From the NCBI RefSeq assembly GCF_026745355.1, contig NC_079207.1, positions 17,826,959 to 17,890,958 of the forward strand: a stretch of DNA of 64,000 nt. The letters run 5' to 3'. The position numbers and the translations under genes were made by a program. Numbering within the stretch: position 1 is the first letter of the stretch; each line of letters starts with the position of its first letter. Under the pieces are notes generated by a model. The model saw only the letters and a program-made list of their open reading frames with translations, was not told the DNA's origin and ran no database searches. Origin of the DNA: Beta vulgaris subsp. vulgaris. Taxonomy: Eukaryota > Streptophyta > Magnoliopsida > Caryophyllales > Amaranthaceae. Positions 1 through 9,909 of the stretch are shown here, piece by piece.

Positions 1-17
1 ATTATTAGCTAGAATAC

Positions 18-386
18 CATGAGACCGAAGTCGAAGCCAACAATAACAGTGCAACCGATTGAGAAAGCAGCAAGCTCAAGGTCACCGAGATGGCCGGCGA
101 AAGCTTGGGTTATAACAAACATAGTATATGACGCAATTCGGCTGATGATCGAAGGGCCGACTACGTGCCATAACTTCTTGGATTCAACCCAACTTCTTCT
201 TACAAGAGTGCCATTTTCAACCAAATTATCATCTACGTAATTAGGAGTTGTATGGTGTAGTATTAACTGTTTTGATGATTGAACAACACCATCATCTGAA
301 TGATTATTGTAGTTCTTCAAAAAGGGAACGCTTTTTTCGTCAAAACTTTTCGAGTTATTGTCATTAGACATAGTAACTCTTTGCAT
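18..386 (-). CDS. MATE (DTX/DETOXIFICATION) transporter, first coding exon, partial gene
   Basis: This is the N-terminus of a plant multidrug and toxic compound extrusion transporter, a proton-coupled antiporter with twelve membrane helices. The acidic, Asn/Ser-rich cytosolic tail is followed by a family-typical stretch with ESKKLWHVVGPSIISR, then helix 1 (ASYTMFVITQAFAGHLG) and the start of helix 2 (ELAAFSI...FDFGLM). The reading frame hits TAG at 9-11, but a GT at 16-17 just after FGLM is a plausible splice donor, so I end the exon at 18; the rest of the gene lies left of the window. The frame stays open upstream to a TTG at 393-395; the first ATG is at 384-386 and a second in-frame ATG at 369-371 precedes SNDNNSK. 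About 123 of roughly 500 residues are present. The family is secure, the exact member is not. Confidence 0.85.
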
Positions 387-441
387 AAACTCCAAATTTC
401 TAATTTTAAAGGACTGAGAGATGAGGAGTGGTAGATATATA
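387..441 (-). promoter_or_regulatory. 5' UTR/core promoter of the MATE gene
   Basis: Only 55 bases separate the MATE ATG from the end of a Helitron that starts at 442. Read on the minus strand this stretch and the Helitron edge hold TATA-like AT runs (TATATATCT near 433-443 and TATATAATAGA just inside the Helitron). The transcription start cannot be fixed by eye. The inference is that part of the promoter now comes from the transposon. Confidence 0.4.
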
Positions 442-800
442 TCTCTATTATATAAGGGAAGGGGGAGTAATGGTGTTCCCTTTTGAAATGCCTATTTTGC
501 CCCCTTCCCTTTCTAAATTACAAAAGGAATGTCAAAATCAAAATCGACACTCAAAGAAAACTACCGAAAACTAATTTACAACATTCACTCACAAATCACA
601 TAAAAGAAGAAACTTTACAAAAGACTCATACAATTGACAAAATCACGTTATAAAAATCACGCAAGTCACTTAAATAATCAGGAAACTTTATTAAAATTTA
701 AAATTAAGATACAAACTAAAACTAATAACCAAGAACGTCAAGACATACAAAAACATTTGCAAAAATTTACTTACTGATCACTATTCTCAAGAACCATTGA
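442..800 (+). mobile_element. Helitron 5'-end fragment beside the MATE promoter
   Basis: Begins A|TCTCTATTATATAAGGGAAG, the TC-start typical of plant Helitrons, and continues in rough parallel with the element at 1030-1626 (CCCCCTTCC...TTCTAAATTAC, then an A-rich tract with CACTCACAA). I find no hairpin plus CTRR terminus before the second copy, so the 3' end seems lost and the right limit is approximate. Confidence 0.55.
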
Positions 801-1029
801 CAATTAATGATGGGTCATCATGCTAAAAAAATAGAAGTGTATTTGTAGTGAAATCAGAATTTAAAAGTTAGACAAGGAAAAAAATATATACATTTTTTAT
901 AGTGTTTCCTATATATAATGAAACTTTTATATATATTTGGACATATTAGTTTCTTTTATATAATAGCGATTAATTATCAAGGTAAAAAGGTTTATGTAAA
1001 ATATCATTCAAGAATTAAATTATAACATA
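801..1029. other. AT-rich spacer
   Basis: No coding potential or recognisable repeat terminus. It may include the decayed 3' part of the preceding Helitron. Confidence 0.4.
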
Positions 1030-1626
1030 TCTCTATTATATAAGGGAAGGGGGGAGCTATAGTGTCCCCGAATGAAAAGACTATGTTACCCCCTTCCTAT
1101 TCTAAATTACAAATTCATTTACAAATCAAAGGGGGCTTCAAACAAAAATACCAAAAATACAATTGTAACAATCACTCACAAGTCAACTAAAATCATAAAA
1201 TTGCATAATTTACGTGCAAATCACTAAAATGAGGAAAAACTTTATAAAAACTTAAAAATTCACTTACAAACGACAACCTATGAAAAAATTGACTTGAAAT
1301 CAAAGTGTCCACTTTCTTTACAATTTATGAAGTAGTGTACTTAATTCAAAAATCAACTAAAAAATTATAATATTAGAAATCATAAATAAATTCAATAAAA
1401 TTTATATTTTGTTCATAGAATTTAACTTTGAAAAGTAAAAATAAAAAAAAAATAAAAAAAAAATGGTGAGAGACTTAAGTGACAGAAACTAAACTAATTA
1501 AATTTTGCAACTAAAAACAATTATAATTCGTATGTTTAATGTTCAAATTTTGACTCTTATCCCTAAGAAAATCGAGTTTTTGTTTAAAAAAAAATTCAAG
1601 CACGTATCGCGTGCAAAAAATTCTAA
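1030..1626 (+). mobile_element. Non-autonomous Helitron, 597 bp
   Basis: Inserted between A (1029) and T (1627) without target duplication, as Helitrons do. The 5' end is TCTCTATTATATAAGGGAAG. The 3' end has a hairpin (GCACG at 1600-1604 pairing with CGTGC at 1610-1614) followed eight bases later by CTAA (1623-1626), matching the CTRR rule. It carries no Rep/helicase coding sequence and must have been mobilised in trans. Confidence 0.75.
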
Positions 1627-1723
1627 TACTCAATGAATTGAGAGAACGAGAGAATTATGTATTGAGCTTCTTTTAGAAAGAAAGTATGAAGTTATAAGTA
1701 TGATCTAAGTTGTAAAATTTTAA

Positions 1724-1989
1724 CTAGTTATTAGGCCCGGACAATGCCCCGGGTAAGAAAATTTTCATCTATTAATATTGTACTTTGATATAATATCACT
1801 AAATACTACTTGGTCTAGTGGTTAAAACTTTAGTACATGAACTTGAGGTCATGGGATCAAAACCTATACTATGCAATTTCTAATTTTTTTTTTTATTGTA
1901 AATGGATTACATGATCTAAAACTCCCTAGGGAGAGCGCCACGTGGCACCGTTCCTGGTTTACGCACACCTTTTAATATATTAGTTTAGA
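1724..1989 (-). mobile_element. Non-autonomous Helitron, 266 bp, minus strand
   Basis: Read on the minus strand it starts A|TCTAAACTAATATATTAAAA with CCACGTGGCGCTCTCCC shortly after, and ends with a hairpin (CCCGGGGCATTGTCCGGG) about eight bases before a terminal CTAG followed by T. Both ends match plant Helitron signatures and no TSD is present. The interior holds a tRNA-like stretch listed separately. Confidence 0.75.
1811..1863 (+). repeat. tRNA-related (SINE-like) Pol III box remnant inside the Helitron
   Basis: TGGTCTAGTGGTTAAAAC resembles a tRNA A-box region, and about 30 bases on GAGGTCATGGGATCAAAACC resembles a degraded B box (canonical GGTTCGANNCC). The spacing fits a tRNA-derived SINE head. 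It cannot fold as a functional tRNA, so I call it a remnant. Confidence 0.4.
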
Positions 1990-2215
1990 TGTTTTTTAAG
2001 GAAGGTACATAGGACAGTGCAGACCCCGCTATTTGCTTAAAATAAGGCTCTAAACTATTAAAATTGATAAGTAAGGGTAAATCCCTATTGGACTTGCCTA
2101 TCAATGAGTTAAAGTTGTGATATAGCGTACGATACATGTGAGTATCTCATATTGATAAATGAAATTGACATGTTCATTTTATAAGGCAAAGAGGTTCCTC
2201 CTTTGTTACCATATA
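1990..2215. other. Spacer without gene
   Basis: AT-rich, no open frame of note and no clear terminal repeats between the Helitron and the first Stowaway-type MITE. Confidence 0.4.
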
Positions 2216-2515
2216 CTCTCTCCGTCTCTAAATAGAATGCCTATTTCTTTTGGACATAAGTATTAAGAAAAAATCAAGTGTATCACTTTAGTTGTATTAA
2301 ATTATAATTAAATATAAAAGTTAGCACACTTTTATGAATTTTTTATTAAGGAGAGAGAATGTGGGCCACATGGGAAAGTGGGTGATATTATAAAAGTTAA
2401 AAGTAAAATGATATTTTAATTGGTGGACCTATAACCAAATAAGGAAATGAAAAATTTAATCGGGACAAACAAATATAAATGAATAAATGGACACTCTATT
2501 TAGGGACGAATGGAG
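2216..2515. mobile_element. Stowaway-type MITE, 300 bp, TSD TA
   Basis: The left end CTCTCTCCGTCTCTAAATAG and the reverse complement of the right end, CTCCATTCGTCCCTAAATAG, are imperfect terminal inverted repeats close to the Stowaway consensus CTCCCTCCGT. TA flanks both sides (2214-2215 and 2516-2517). It has no coding capacity; such elements are mobilised by Tc1/mariner transposases. Confidence 0.85.
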
Positions 2516-2565
2516 TAGTTTTAAGGTGGGACTTCTTTTGCACTTGTTTCTAATTTTTAAACCAC

Positions 2566-2677
2566 CTCCCTCTGTCTCCATTTATAATTCTGGTTTTATT
2601 TTCGACATGGGAAATGGAAAGAATAATATGGGACATCCAAAATGAAAAACAAAAACTATAAAATGAGACAGAGGGAG
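2566..2677. mobile_element. Short Stowaway-type MITE, 112 bp, with satellite fragments to 2804
   Basis: The left end is CTCCCTCTGTCTCCATTTAT and the right end reverse-complements to CTCCCTCTGTCTCATTTTAT, followed by TA. Two further partial right ends with GACAGAGGGAGTAT or GACAGAAGGAGTAT occur near 2705-2720 and 2790-2804. Between them a 20-bp unit TGAGGTGACATGACCCACAT is duplicated (2721-2740 and 2761-2780). This looks like a small cluster of rearranged MITE ends. Confidence 0.65.
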
Positions 2678-2804
2678 TATATGTTATTTTTAAAAGTATC
2701 ATGGGACAGAGGGAGTATATTGAGGTGACATGACCCACATTTAAAACGGATTATGTAAAATGAGGTGACATGACCCACATATTAAAATGAGACAGAAGGA
2801 GTAT

Positions 2805-3700
2805 ACATTATTCAAAATTTTACATGAAAACTTAGCTTGTAGCAACATGACCCACATTTAATATTTATTCATATTTTTCACATAGAAAGTTGTTATAACA
2901 TTTAATATTTGTACGTTCCAATGCATATGTTTATCTTTTCAATGCAAGTATTATAAATAATTAAATCAAATTATATTTTTCATAATTCTTGTGCAAAACG
3001 GAAAACTAATTTGATGTCAAAAATCGCAATAGTCGTTTGCTTCTTATAACTTTCTATAGCGATTGGATGTCAAAAATACTACTATAAGATGAATATTGTT
3101 CGCTAAAACAACTTTTTGGGATAATAAAAGAGAAAAAAATGAATTGTGTTTATCTTTAAAAGCTATTTTTTCCTTTTTTTTTTTAATTTAACTTTGCCTG
3201 TTAGAACTAATTTGAATTTATTAGACGTTTTTATTTATTATACATTATTTTGTGGGTACATATGTGAAATTTTATTTTGTTGAACTAAATTTACTTAACT
3301 TCTCGACCTTAATATTTATAAGAACTAAAAATAAGTTGAACAAAATCATATCATAATGACTTAATGCTACCTCTAACTAATTAATCTAATGACAAATTAT
3401 TCACATATGACCCACATACTACTGATAAGAAATCCATCAAAAACGGATCTGGATCCACAAATTTGGATAGAGTCAATTACCCAGTGTCATCTCTACTTTA
3501 ACCACTAATTATCAAACGCTATCTGTTGTAGAATTTTACAGATACTGGAGTTTTACACGTCTAATAAAAGTCATCTCAAAACGTTCTTTCAATGATTACC
3601 AGGAGGATTACTTATTTCAACTTTTTTGTTCTATAAATATATGGATGAGAATATTAGTGAAAGTAGGCGAACGTCATGGATGATGAATGTGCTAATTGAT
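2805..3700. other. AT-rich intergenic DNA, nothing identified
   Basis: No gene, RNA gene or transposon terminus recognised on either strand. Confidence 0.5.
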
Positions 3701-5712
3701 TGTAATACTCCGTATTTTTAGTAACTTAGTAGTTATATTTTTTTAAAAGGTTTTATATACTAAAAAGGCTTTTATTAATTATTACGGGTTTAAATAGGCT
3801 TTTATATTAAATTATGGGGTTTTCAAATAAATTCTAGCCCAAATTATATACTGGGCCTAAGTTTACAACTTGTAATCCAAGTAGTTAGAAGATATTTTTA
3901 AAAGAAATTTCGAAAAGGATTAAAAAAAAAAGAAAAAAAAAAAAAGAAAAAAAGAAAGTCTTTAGATGACGTGAAGGAACTCACGCCAGTGAGTTACCTT
4001 GTTCCAAGGTTGTTTCTTTTTATTATCTTATCTTTTGGGTTAATTTGTTAATTGGTTTATTTTATCTTTTGGTTAATTAGCATCTAGATTATTTATCTTG
4101 TGGAATATTCCTCTATTCTAGATATATTATCATAAAAGATAGTTTATCCTAGCTAAAATTAATTATCTTTCTCAAAAATCTATCTTTTAGTTCCTATTCC
4201 TATTCTTATCCTATTTACCCCAACTAGTATAAATAGGGTCTCCACCCACCATATTCTTCACACCAAATTTGAGGAATAAATCTCTTTTCTCAAGTTTAAA
4301 CCCTCTCTCCCTCTTAGCCTACCTTCTCTATTTTTCTCCCTAGTATGCGTGTATATGTAGATTTTTAAATATTATTCTGCCTATATAGTATCATGTGTAT
4401 AGGGTTATTGTTTGCATTGAAAATTATGCTTCGTGAGTTATTTACAATTTGGTTGAAGGTTGATAAACGGTCGAAATTAGATTGGTATTGTAATACATGT
4501 TTATTGGATAATACTAATATTTACTAACTATCATATGCCGACTTTATTTCGTCCACCATGCATGCTGCGGTGTTAGGGTCATTCACTAGCATGGTCTTGT
4601 TGATAAACTTACCATAGGTGTTGATATATTAGTTGATCCACTAATGAATTGTCTTATATATTGTTGTTTACTGCTTGGTATTTTTTTTGGTTTCCACTAA
4701 ACGTTAGAATCACTAAGTTGTTATAGTAATGATTAGACTTTGCTAAATGAGGAGATAAGTTTTCATTACTAAATTCACTAAGTTAGATTACTGGCATGTA
4801 TCCTTATGTATGAAGTTACAAGGGTATTATTTGTGTTAACTTCTCTATTACGGTTAAGTTTATAAGTATTATTATTATTTTATAAAGAAAGATTATTCAA
4901 GGATTATTTGATATAAGCAAGTTAATTAATATTATGTCTTTTAAGTGGCAAAAGTTTTATATAAAATTACTATTCTTATAAAGGAGGATTATTTCCGAAA
5001 GATTTTCTTAGTTATATGATCTTTTATGATCACATTTATAAAGAGGCCACGGCTTGTTATTTACTAACAAGAACGGTAGCTATTATATTATTTACCCATG
5101 TACTTTTTGTGTAAGTCAGTGGACAAGGTAGTTCCTCTCGTAATAGACTCAGTAAGGAATACTAAACTTGGGGGTGTGCACACTTAGGAAAGGTAGTTAG
5201 GCAAGGAAAAAGGAGTTTTATTAAAGTTATATACTTTATAGTATACAAGTATCCAAGGAATTTATACAAGTTATTTCAAGTATCGAAGGAAGGTTTATAT
5301 GAGTATTTTGAATGTTTAGTAAAGTATTTAAATTTCCGCATATACATGTACTCACTATTTTTACTGACACGCATTTTTGTTTGTTTTATGGCTTTGTCCC
5401 TGTGATGATCCTTTTGGTGAGCAGATTTTTCAGGTTGACTGATGCATACTACATATGGGGAGCTAGTGAGGATTACTACATAGTTTAGTTTAGTAGTCAT
5501 TATGTTTTACATTTCCCTTTGTCTTAGTTGAAACAATAAATTTTTAATTATCAATAAAGAAAAGTTATTTTTATTAATTCCGCTGCATTGTTAATTTAGT
5601 AGTTAGTAGTTTTAGCCTTTAACGTTATCACGTGGCGGTAATACTCTCAAGTTTCTCAAGTGTTTATATTAAAATATATTCTTTATAAAGGGAGAAATTT
5701 GTGGGTGTTACA
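3701..5712 (+). mobile_element. Solo LTR, Tekay-like Gypsy, 2012 bp, TSD TTGAT
   Basis: Runs from TGTAATACTCCGTATTTT to GTGGGTGTTACA with TTGAT on both sides (3696-3700 and 5713-5717). A TATA box (TATAAATAG, 4228-4236) lies upstream of a pyrimidine-rich leader, and an AATAAA follows near 5534. The segment GGCTTTGTCCCTGTGATGAT...GGTGAGCAGATTTTTCAGG and the GGCGGTAATACTC...GGGTGTTACA terminus resemble the minus-strand LTRs of the Tekay element at 21439-32695, so I assign it to that lineage in plus orientation. One LTR with perfect TSDs and no internal region is the product of LTR-LTR recombination. Confidence 0.85.
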
Positions 5713-5944
5713 TTGATTTTATGTGTCACTCGAAAATGGGTTGCTGGACTTGGTAGTACTAGTCGCGGTGTTTGTGTTGCATGCAAACTTGTGGTTTTCC
5801 ATCTTACATGTCCTTACGTTTGTACTCCTGTGACTTCAATTCATCGATATGTTATTAACGGTTCATAATAATTTATGCTCCAATCTTTCTGATGCTTTTC
5901 TATCACTGGGCTAATTTTTTTGTTTGCTTTTGCCTACTTTTCTT
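5713..5944 (+). other. Unassigned remnant with a short open frame
   Basis: Between the solo LTR and copia-A. A frame from 5713 reads about 53 codons (including CVTRKWVAGLGSTSRGV) to a TAA near 5866. I do not recognise it. The sequence continues after the copia-A insertion at 50966, so the two flanks were once contiguous. Confidence 0.25.
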
Positions 5945-6120
5945 TGATAGAAATTGATTCCTTGCATTGCTTATGCCCACAATGGGATTATTATACAAAC
6001 ATACAAGAGGAATGTTAGACTAAACTTACGGTAACTATCAATCTACAAGATAACTTGCCTAATATATAAATAATATACACAAGATTACAATATTCACAAG
6101 AATGTTCTAATACTCTAACA
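5945..6120 (-). repeat. Copia-A 3' LTR (176 bp)
   Basis: Plus-strand edges TGATAGAAATTGATTCC and CTCTAACA. Its match at the other end of the element is interrupted (45869-45952 and 50867-50965). The adjacent minus-strand GAGGGTG is a weak polypurine tract just before the LTR. Confidence 0.85.
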
Positions 6121-8404
6121 CACCCTCACAGACCACAGTCGAAGCGGGAGGAGGACGAGCACTAAGACTGTCCCGAAAGTCTTCAAATAATATGAGAGGA
6201 AGTCCCTTAGTAAAAATATCGGCAATTTGATTCCGAGAGGGGACATGAAGAACCCGAACTTCCTCACGAGCAACCTTTTCACGAACAAAATGGATATCCA
6301 TTTTAATATACTTAGTGCGTTGATGCTGAACAGGATTGTCAGTAAGATATATCGCACTAACATTATCACAATACACTAATGTAGCTTTGCGAATGGGACA
6401 ATGAAGCTCTAAGAGAAGGTTGTGTAACCAACAAGATTCAGCAACAACATTAGCAACGCTACGGGTGTAAGCGGACTACGAAAAGTCCAGAGTCCAATCC
6501 AGTCCAAACATGTCGGACTGGACTGGACTGAAAATTTTTCGGACTGGATTCTGACTCAAATTTTCGAGTCCAAATATTTTTGGACTGGATTTGGACTCAT
6601 CCCTTTGGAGTCCAATAAGTCAAGTCCAGTCCCAAAATATTTTTATATATAATATATATTTAATACATATATAATGTATGTATTAAAAAAAATTGATACT
6701 ATTTATAAAATTTTGGAGTTTTCAGCCTTCCCTCTCTAAATATTTCAACTAGCGCCAGGCAATTTTACTTGGCGCCAGACTATTGCACTTAGCTCCATTT
6801 GTTAAATAAGTAAATTATACTAGCAGTACTGCAGTAGTAGGTTAGTAGCTAACTAATTCTATCTCACTTCACTCCTCAATCCTTACTACTCACTTCCTCT
6901 TACTCTTCATTTTCTTTCTACCTCGCTATCTCGACTCTCGCATTCTCTATTTCTCCCTCAGATTAATTCTCAGTCTCTCTGCTTCCTCTCAACTTAGATC
7001 AAGGTAAGTATCTGATTCAACTTTTTATTCATAGTATTTTACTTTAATTTATGCTTTCAATCTGATTTGTGGATATTGATAATTGAATCAGATGTCAAAT
7101 GCTCAAGCATCTCAAAAAACGTTGTGAATCATTGAATCTAAATCGGGAAAAAAGATATAATAATCGGACTGGACTGGATTTAGACTCAAGAAAAAATTAT
7201 CGGATTGGACTCAAAAAATATTTGGATCGGACATGGACTCAATTTCTCGAGTCCAAAAAACTTTGGACTGGATTTGGATTTGGCAAAGTCCAATCCAGTC
7301 CAATCCACTTACACCCCTAAGCAACGCCACGATACTCGGCCTCAGCAGTGGAGCGAGATAAGGTGGGTTGTCGTTTGGCAGACCATGTGAGAAGATTGTC
7401 TCCAAGAAAAACACAGTAACTAGATGTACACCGTCGACTATCCGTACACCCACCCCAATCAGCATCAGTATACAAAACCATAGTAGAGGTAGATGAGGGA
7501 TAGAGGTGGAGACCATGAGTAAGAGTGTCCTGTACGTAGTACAGAATGCGCTTAAGAGCATGCATATGGATCTCCCGAAGGTCATGCATGAACAAGCATA
7601 CCTGTTGGACATCATAAGTGATATCTACCTGGTAAAGGTAAGATACTGAAGTGCTCCCGGAAGACTACGATAATGAGAAAGGTCCTCATATGGAGGACTA
7701 GAGTCAGCAGAGAGCTTAGGATTAGTGTCAACAGGTGTAGGTGATGGCTTACAAGAAGACATTCCTGTGCGTTCAATAATTTTTGTAGCATACTTTTTCT
7801 GAGATAAAAATAGATCACCAGCCTAGCGAGTAACAACAACACCCAAGAAATAGCTCAATTGTCCCCAAGTCTTTCATAGCATATTCTGCACTAAGAAGAG
7901 AAATAATAGACTTGCGAAGAGCATCAGATGAGGCAGACAATATGATGTTATCGACATATAATAAAAGATATGATGTAGAAGTACCCTGTCGATAAATAAA
8001 GAGAGAATGATCAGAAGTACTGTGCGAAAAATCATGTTGGTAAGATAATCAGCAAATCTCTTATACCAAGCCCGAGGAGCCTGTTTAAGCCAATAAAGAG
8101 ACTTTTTCAACAAGCAAACATGACTAGGGTGATCTGGATCACGAAAGCCTAAAGGCTGATGCATATAGATAGTCTCCTTGAGATCACCATGCAAAAAATC
8201 ATTTTTGACATCAAGCTGATGAATGGGCCAAGAGTAAGACAGAGCCAAGCTGAGAACGGTGCGAATAGTAGCCGGTTTAACAACCGGACTGAAAGTCTCA
8301 CCACAATCCACACCAACCTGTTGTGTTTTTCCGTTACCTACAAGACGGGCCTTATGCCTCTCAAAAGAATCGTCAACATTTTCTTTATGAACAAAAATCC
8401 ACAT
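6107..8404 (-). pseudogene. Copia-A reverse transcriptase/RNase H, broken
   Basis: RT begins with a WIFVHK...KARLV motif (8404 downward), then [15 protein letters not shown] and [12 protein letters not shown]. RNase H follows with YTDADWGG and STAEAEYRG (to 7317) and the end YCDNVSAIYL...DIFTKGLP (to 6107). Several frameshifts break the frame between 7600 and 8050, and the hAT element interrupts RNase H just after AEYRG. The catalytic RT box reads YVDN at about 7950 instead of YVDD, so the second metal-binding Asp is lost. Normally this region copies element RNA to cDNA; here it cannot. Confidence 0.85.
6460..7319 (+). mobile_element. Deletion-derivative hAT element, 860 bp, TSD AGCAACGC
   Basis: Perfect 8-bp duplications AGCAACGC flank it (6452-6459 and 7320-7327), the hallmark of hAT. 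The ends TACGGGTGTAAGCGGACT and (reverse complement of the right end) TAGGGGTGTAAGTGGATTGG are terminal inverted repeats. Both subterminal zones are dense in GGACTGGA/TCCAGTCC units, the likely transposase-binding sites. The middle (about 6720-7092) is a pyrimidine-rich 5' UTR with a candidate intron (AAG|GTAAGTAT near 7002 to TCAG|ATG near 7091) leading to an ATG at 7092 that opens only eleven codons (MSNAQASQKTL) before a stop. The transposase body is deleted but its 5' gene end is kept. Confidence 0.85.
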
Positions 8405-8423
8405 AGATCTAATAACATAAACA

Positions 8424-9909
8424 TCAGGGGGGGGGTATAATGCATGAGAGCATGATATTCATCATCCACGGCCTTCTTCCAATTTGGTTCACGGAGAGCG
8501 GACACGGGGTTACGATGTAATGGAACACATGAGTGTGAAGATTAAGAGGAGTCTTGGGTTCAAATCCCACGTTGGCTGCGAGTAGTAAGTCTAAGGGAAG
8601 AAAGAGGGGCTGACTGGGAGAAAATGGCTGAGCGTTAGGAGCTGGGCCATGAGGAATAGAAGCAGCAAGTATCGGGCCTAATAAGGGACGCTGGGTGATG
8701 GGGAGAGGAGGTAAGCACGATGCGTCCTGCTGGGTAGGGGGAGAACAAGGCGCTTGGGCTTGGGAGGAAGCTGGCGCCTGGGCCTGGAAGAAGATGGGTC
8801 CAAGACAGCATTGGGCGTAGGAGTAGGAGGGGGGACACGACATTGTGAGGCTGGGTAGAAGGCATATGGGTTGGTGTAGGGCCCAAGACAGCAAGAGGGG
8901 AATCTCTTGGTGGACTAGCATTCGGAGTGGAATTTGGGCTAGGTAGCTAGGTGAGATGGTGGATCATATATGGAGATGGACCATCATCAAGAAAATTATA
9001 AGTAGATGGTGTGTTATGATGTAAGGTAGTGAAGGGAAATTGTGTTACATCGAAAACTACATGGCGGTAGGACGAAACCCAAAAACACACATGGTGTAGA
9101 TCGAGCTTGAAGCTTATTTATGGTAGTGGAAGGATAAAGAGGATAACATAGGCACCCAAAAACGCGAAGATGATCATAGGAGGGAGTTTTGTGATAAAGA
9201 ATTTGAAGCGGAGATTTATTGATCAATTGTTTGCTTGGAAGGATGTTAAGAAGATATGTTGCCATTTGAAGGGCGTGAGGCCAAAAGGAAGGAGGAATAG
9301 AGGCATGAGCCATTAAGGAAGGAACTATATTATTAATGGTTCGAATCTTACGCTCGGCTTTGCCATTTTGTGAAGAAGTATGAGGGAAAGAGAGACGAAA
9401 AGAAATACCATTAACTTTACAAAATTCCCAAAAAGCACCATTATCAAATTCTCCACCATTATCACATTGAATATTTTTTAATCTCGCTCAAATTGATTAT
9501 TGATGAAAGCTCGAAAAGATTAACAAGTTGAGAATACATCGGTTTTTTTGCGATGAAGGAAAAGTCCATAAATAATTCGAGAATTCATCCAAAAACAATA
9601 CATATTAACGATGGCCCATAAAGCTCAAAACAGAGAAGTCCAAATATCACTATGTATAATGTCAAATGGCATAACAGTAGAAGTAGTTAAAGTAACAAAA
9701 GGTAACTTAACAAGCTTTCCAAGACGACAAGTAGAACATAAATGGGAATTATGAGTTTGAGAACAAGCAATCATGTTATTTGATTTAAGAGAATCTAAAA
9801 TAGAAGTGTCCGGATGACCCAAGCGAGCATGCCATAAGGAGGGAGCTAAAGTACCAAAAGTGGATGGAGAATTCATCTGACCAGTAGTAATGGGATAAAG
9901 CTCGCCCTT
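8424..9909 (-). pseudogene. Copia-A integrase and hinge, broken; truncated by element B
   Basis: The zinc-binding head is visible as LWHARLGHPD...LCSTCRLGK (9680-9860), followed by HSDIW. The catalytic core continues in other frames as QCDNGGEFDNGAFWEF and SSQNGKAERKIRT (about 9330-9480), so the second Asp and the Glu of the DDE triad are seen. The C-terminal part has PPSFWPHALQMATYLLN and RVFGCLCYPL (9014-9313). Next comes a long Pro-rich hinge (8424-8921). At 9909 the reading frame is cut by the insertion of element B at a Lys-Gly-Glu-Leu site; the protease half resumes at 44500. Confidence 0.8.

Noticed and set aside
1811..1863. Functional tRNA gene
   Set aside because: The A-box and B-box are degenerate and no cloverleaf can be drawn; kept only as a SINE-like remnant.
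2805..3700. Possible gene or transposon in the left AT-rich region
   Set aside because: No open frame, splice pattern or inverted terminus could be supported on either strand.
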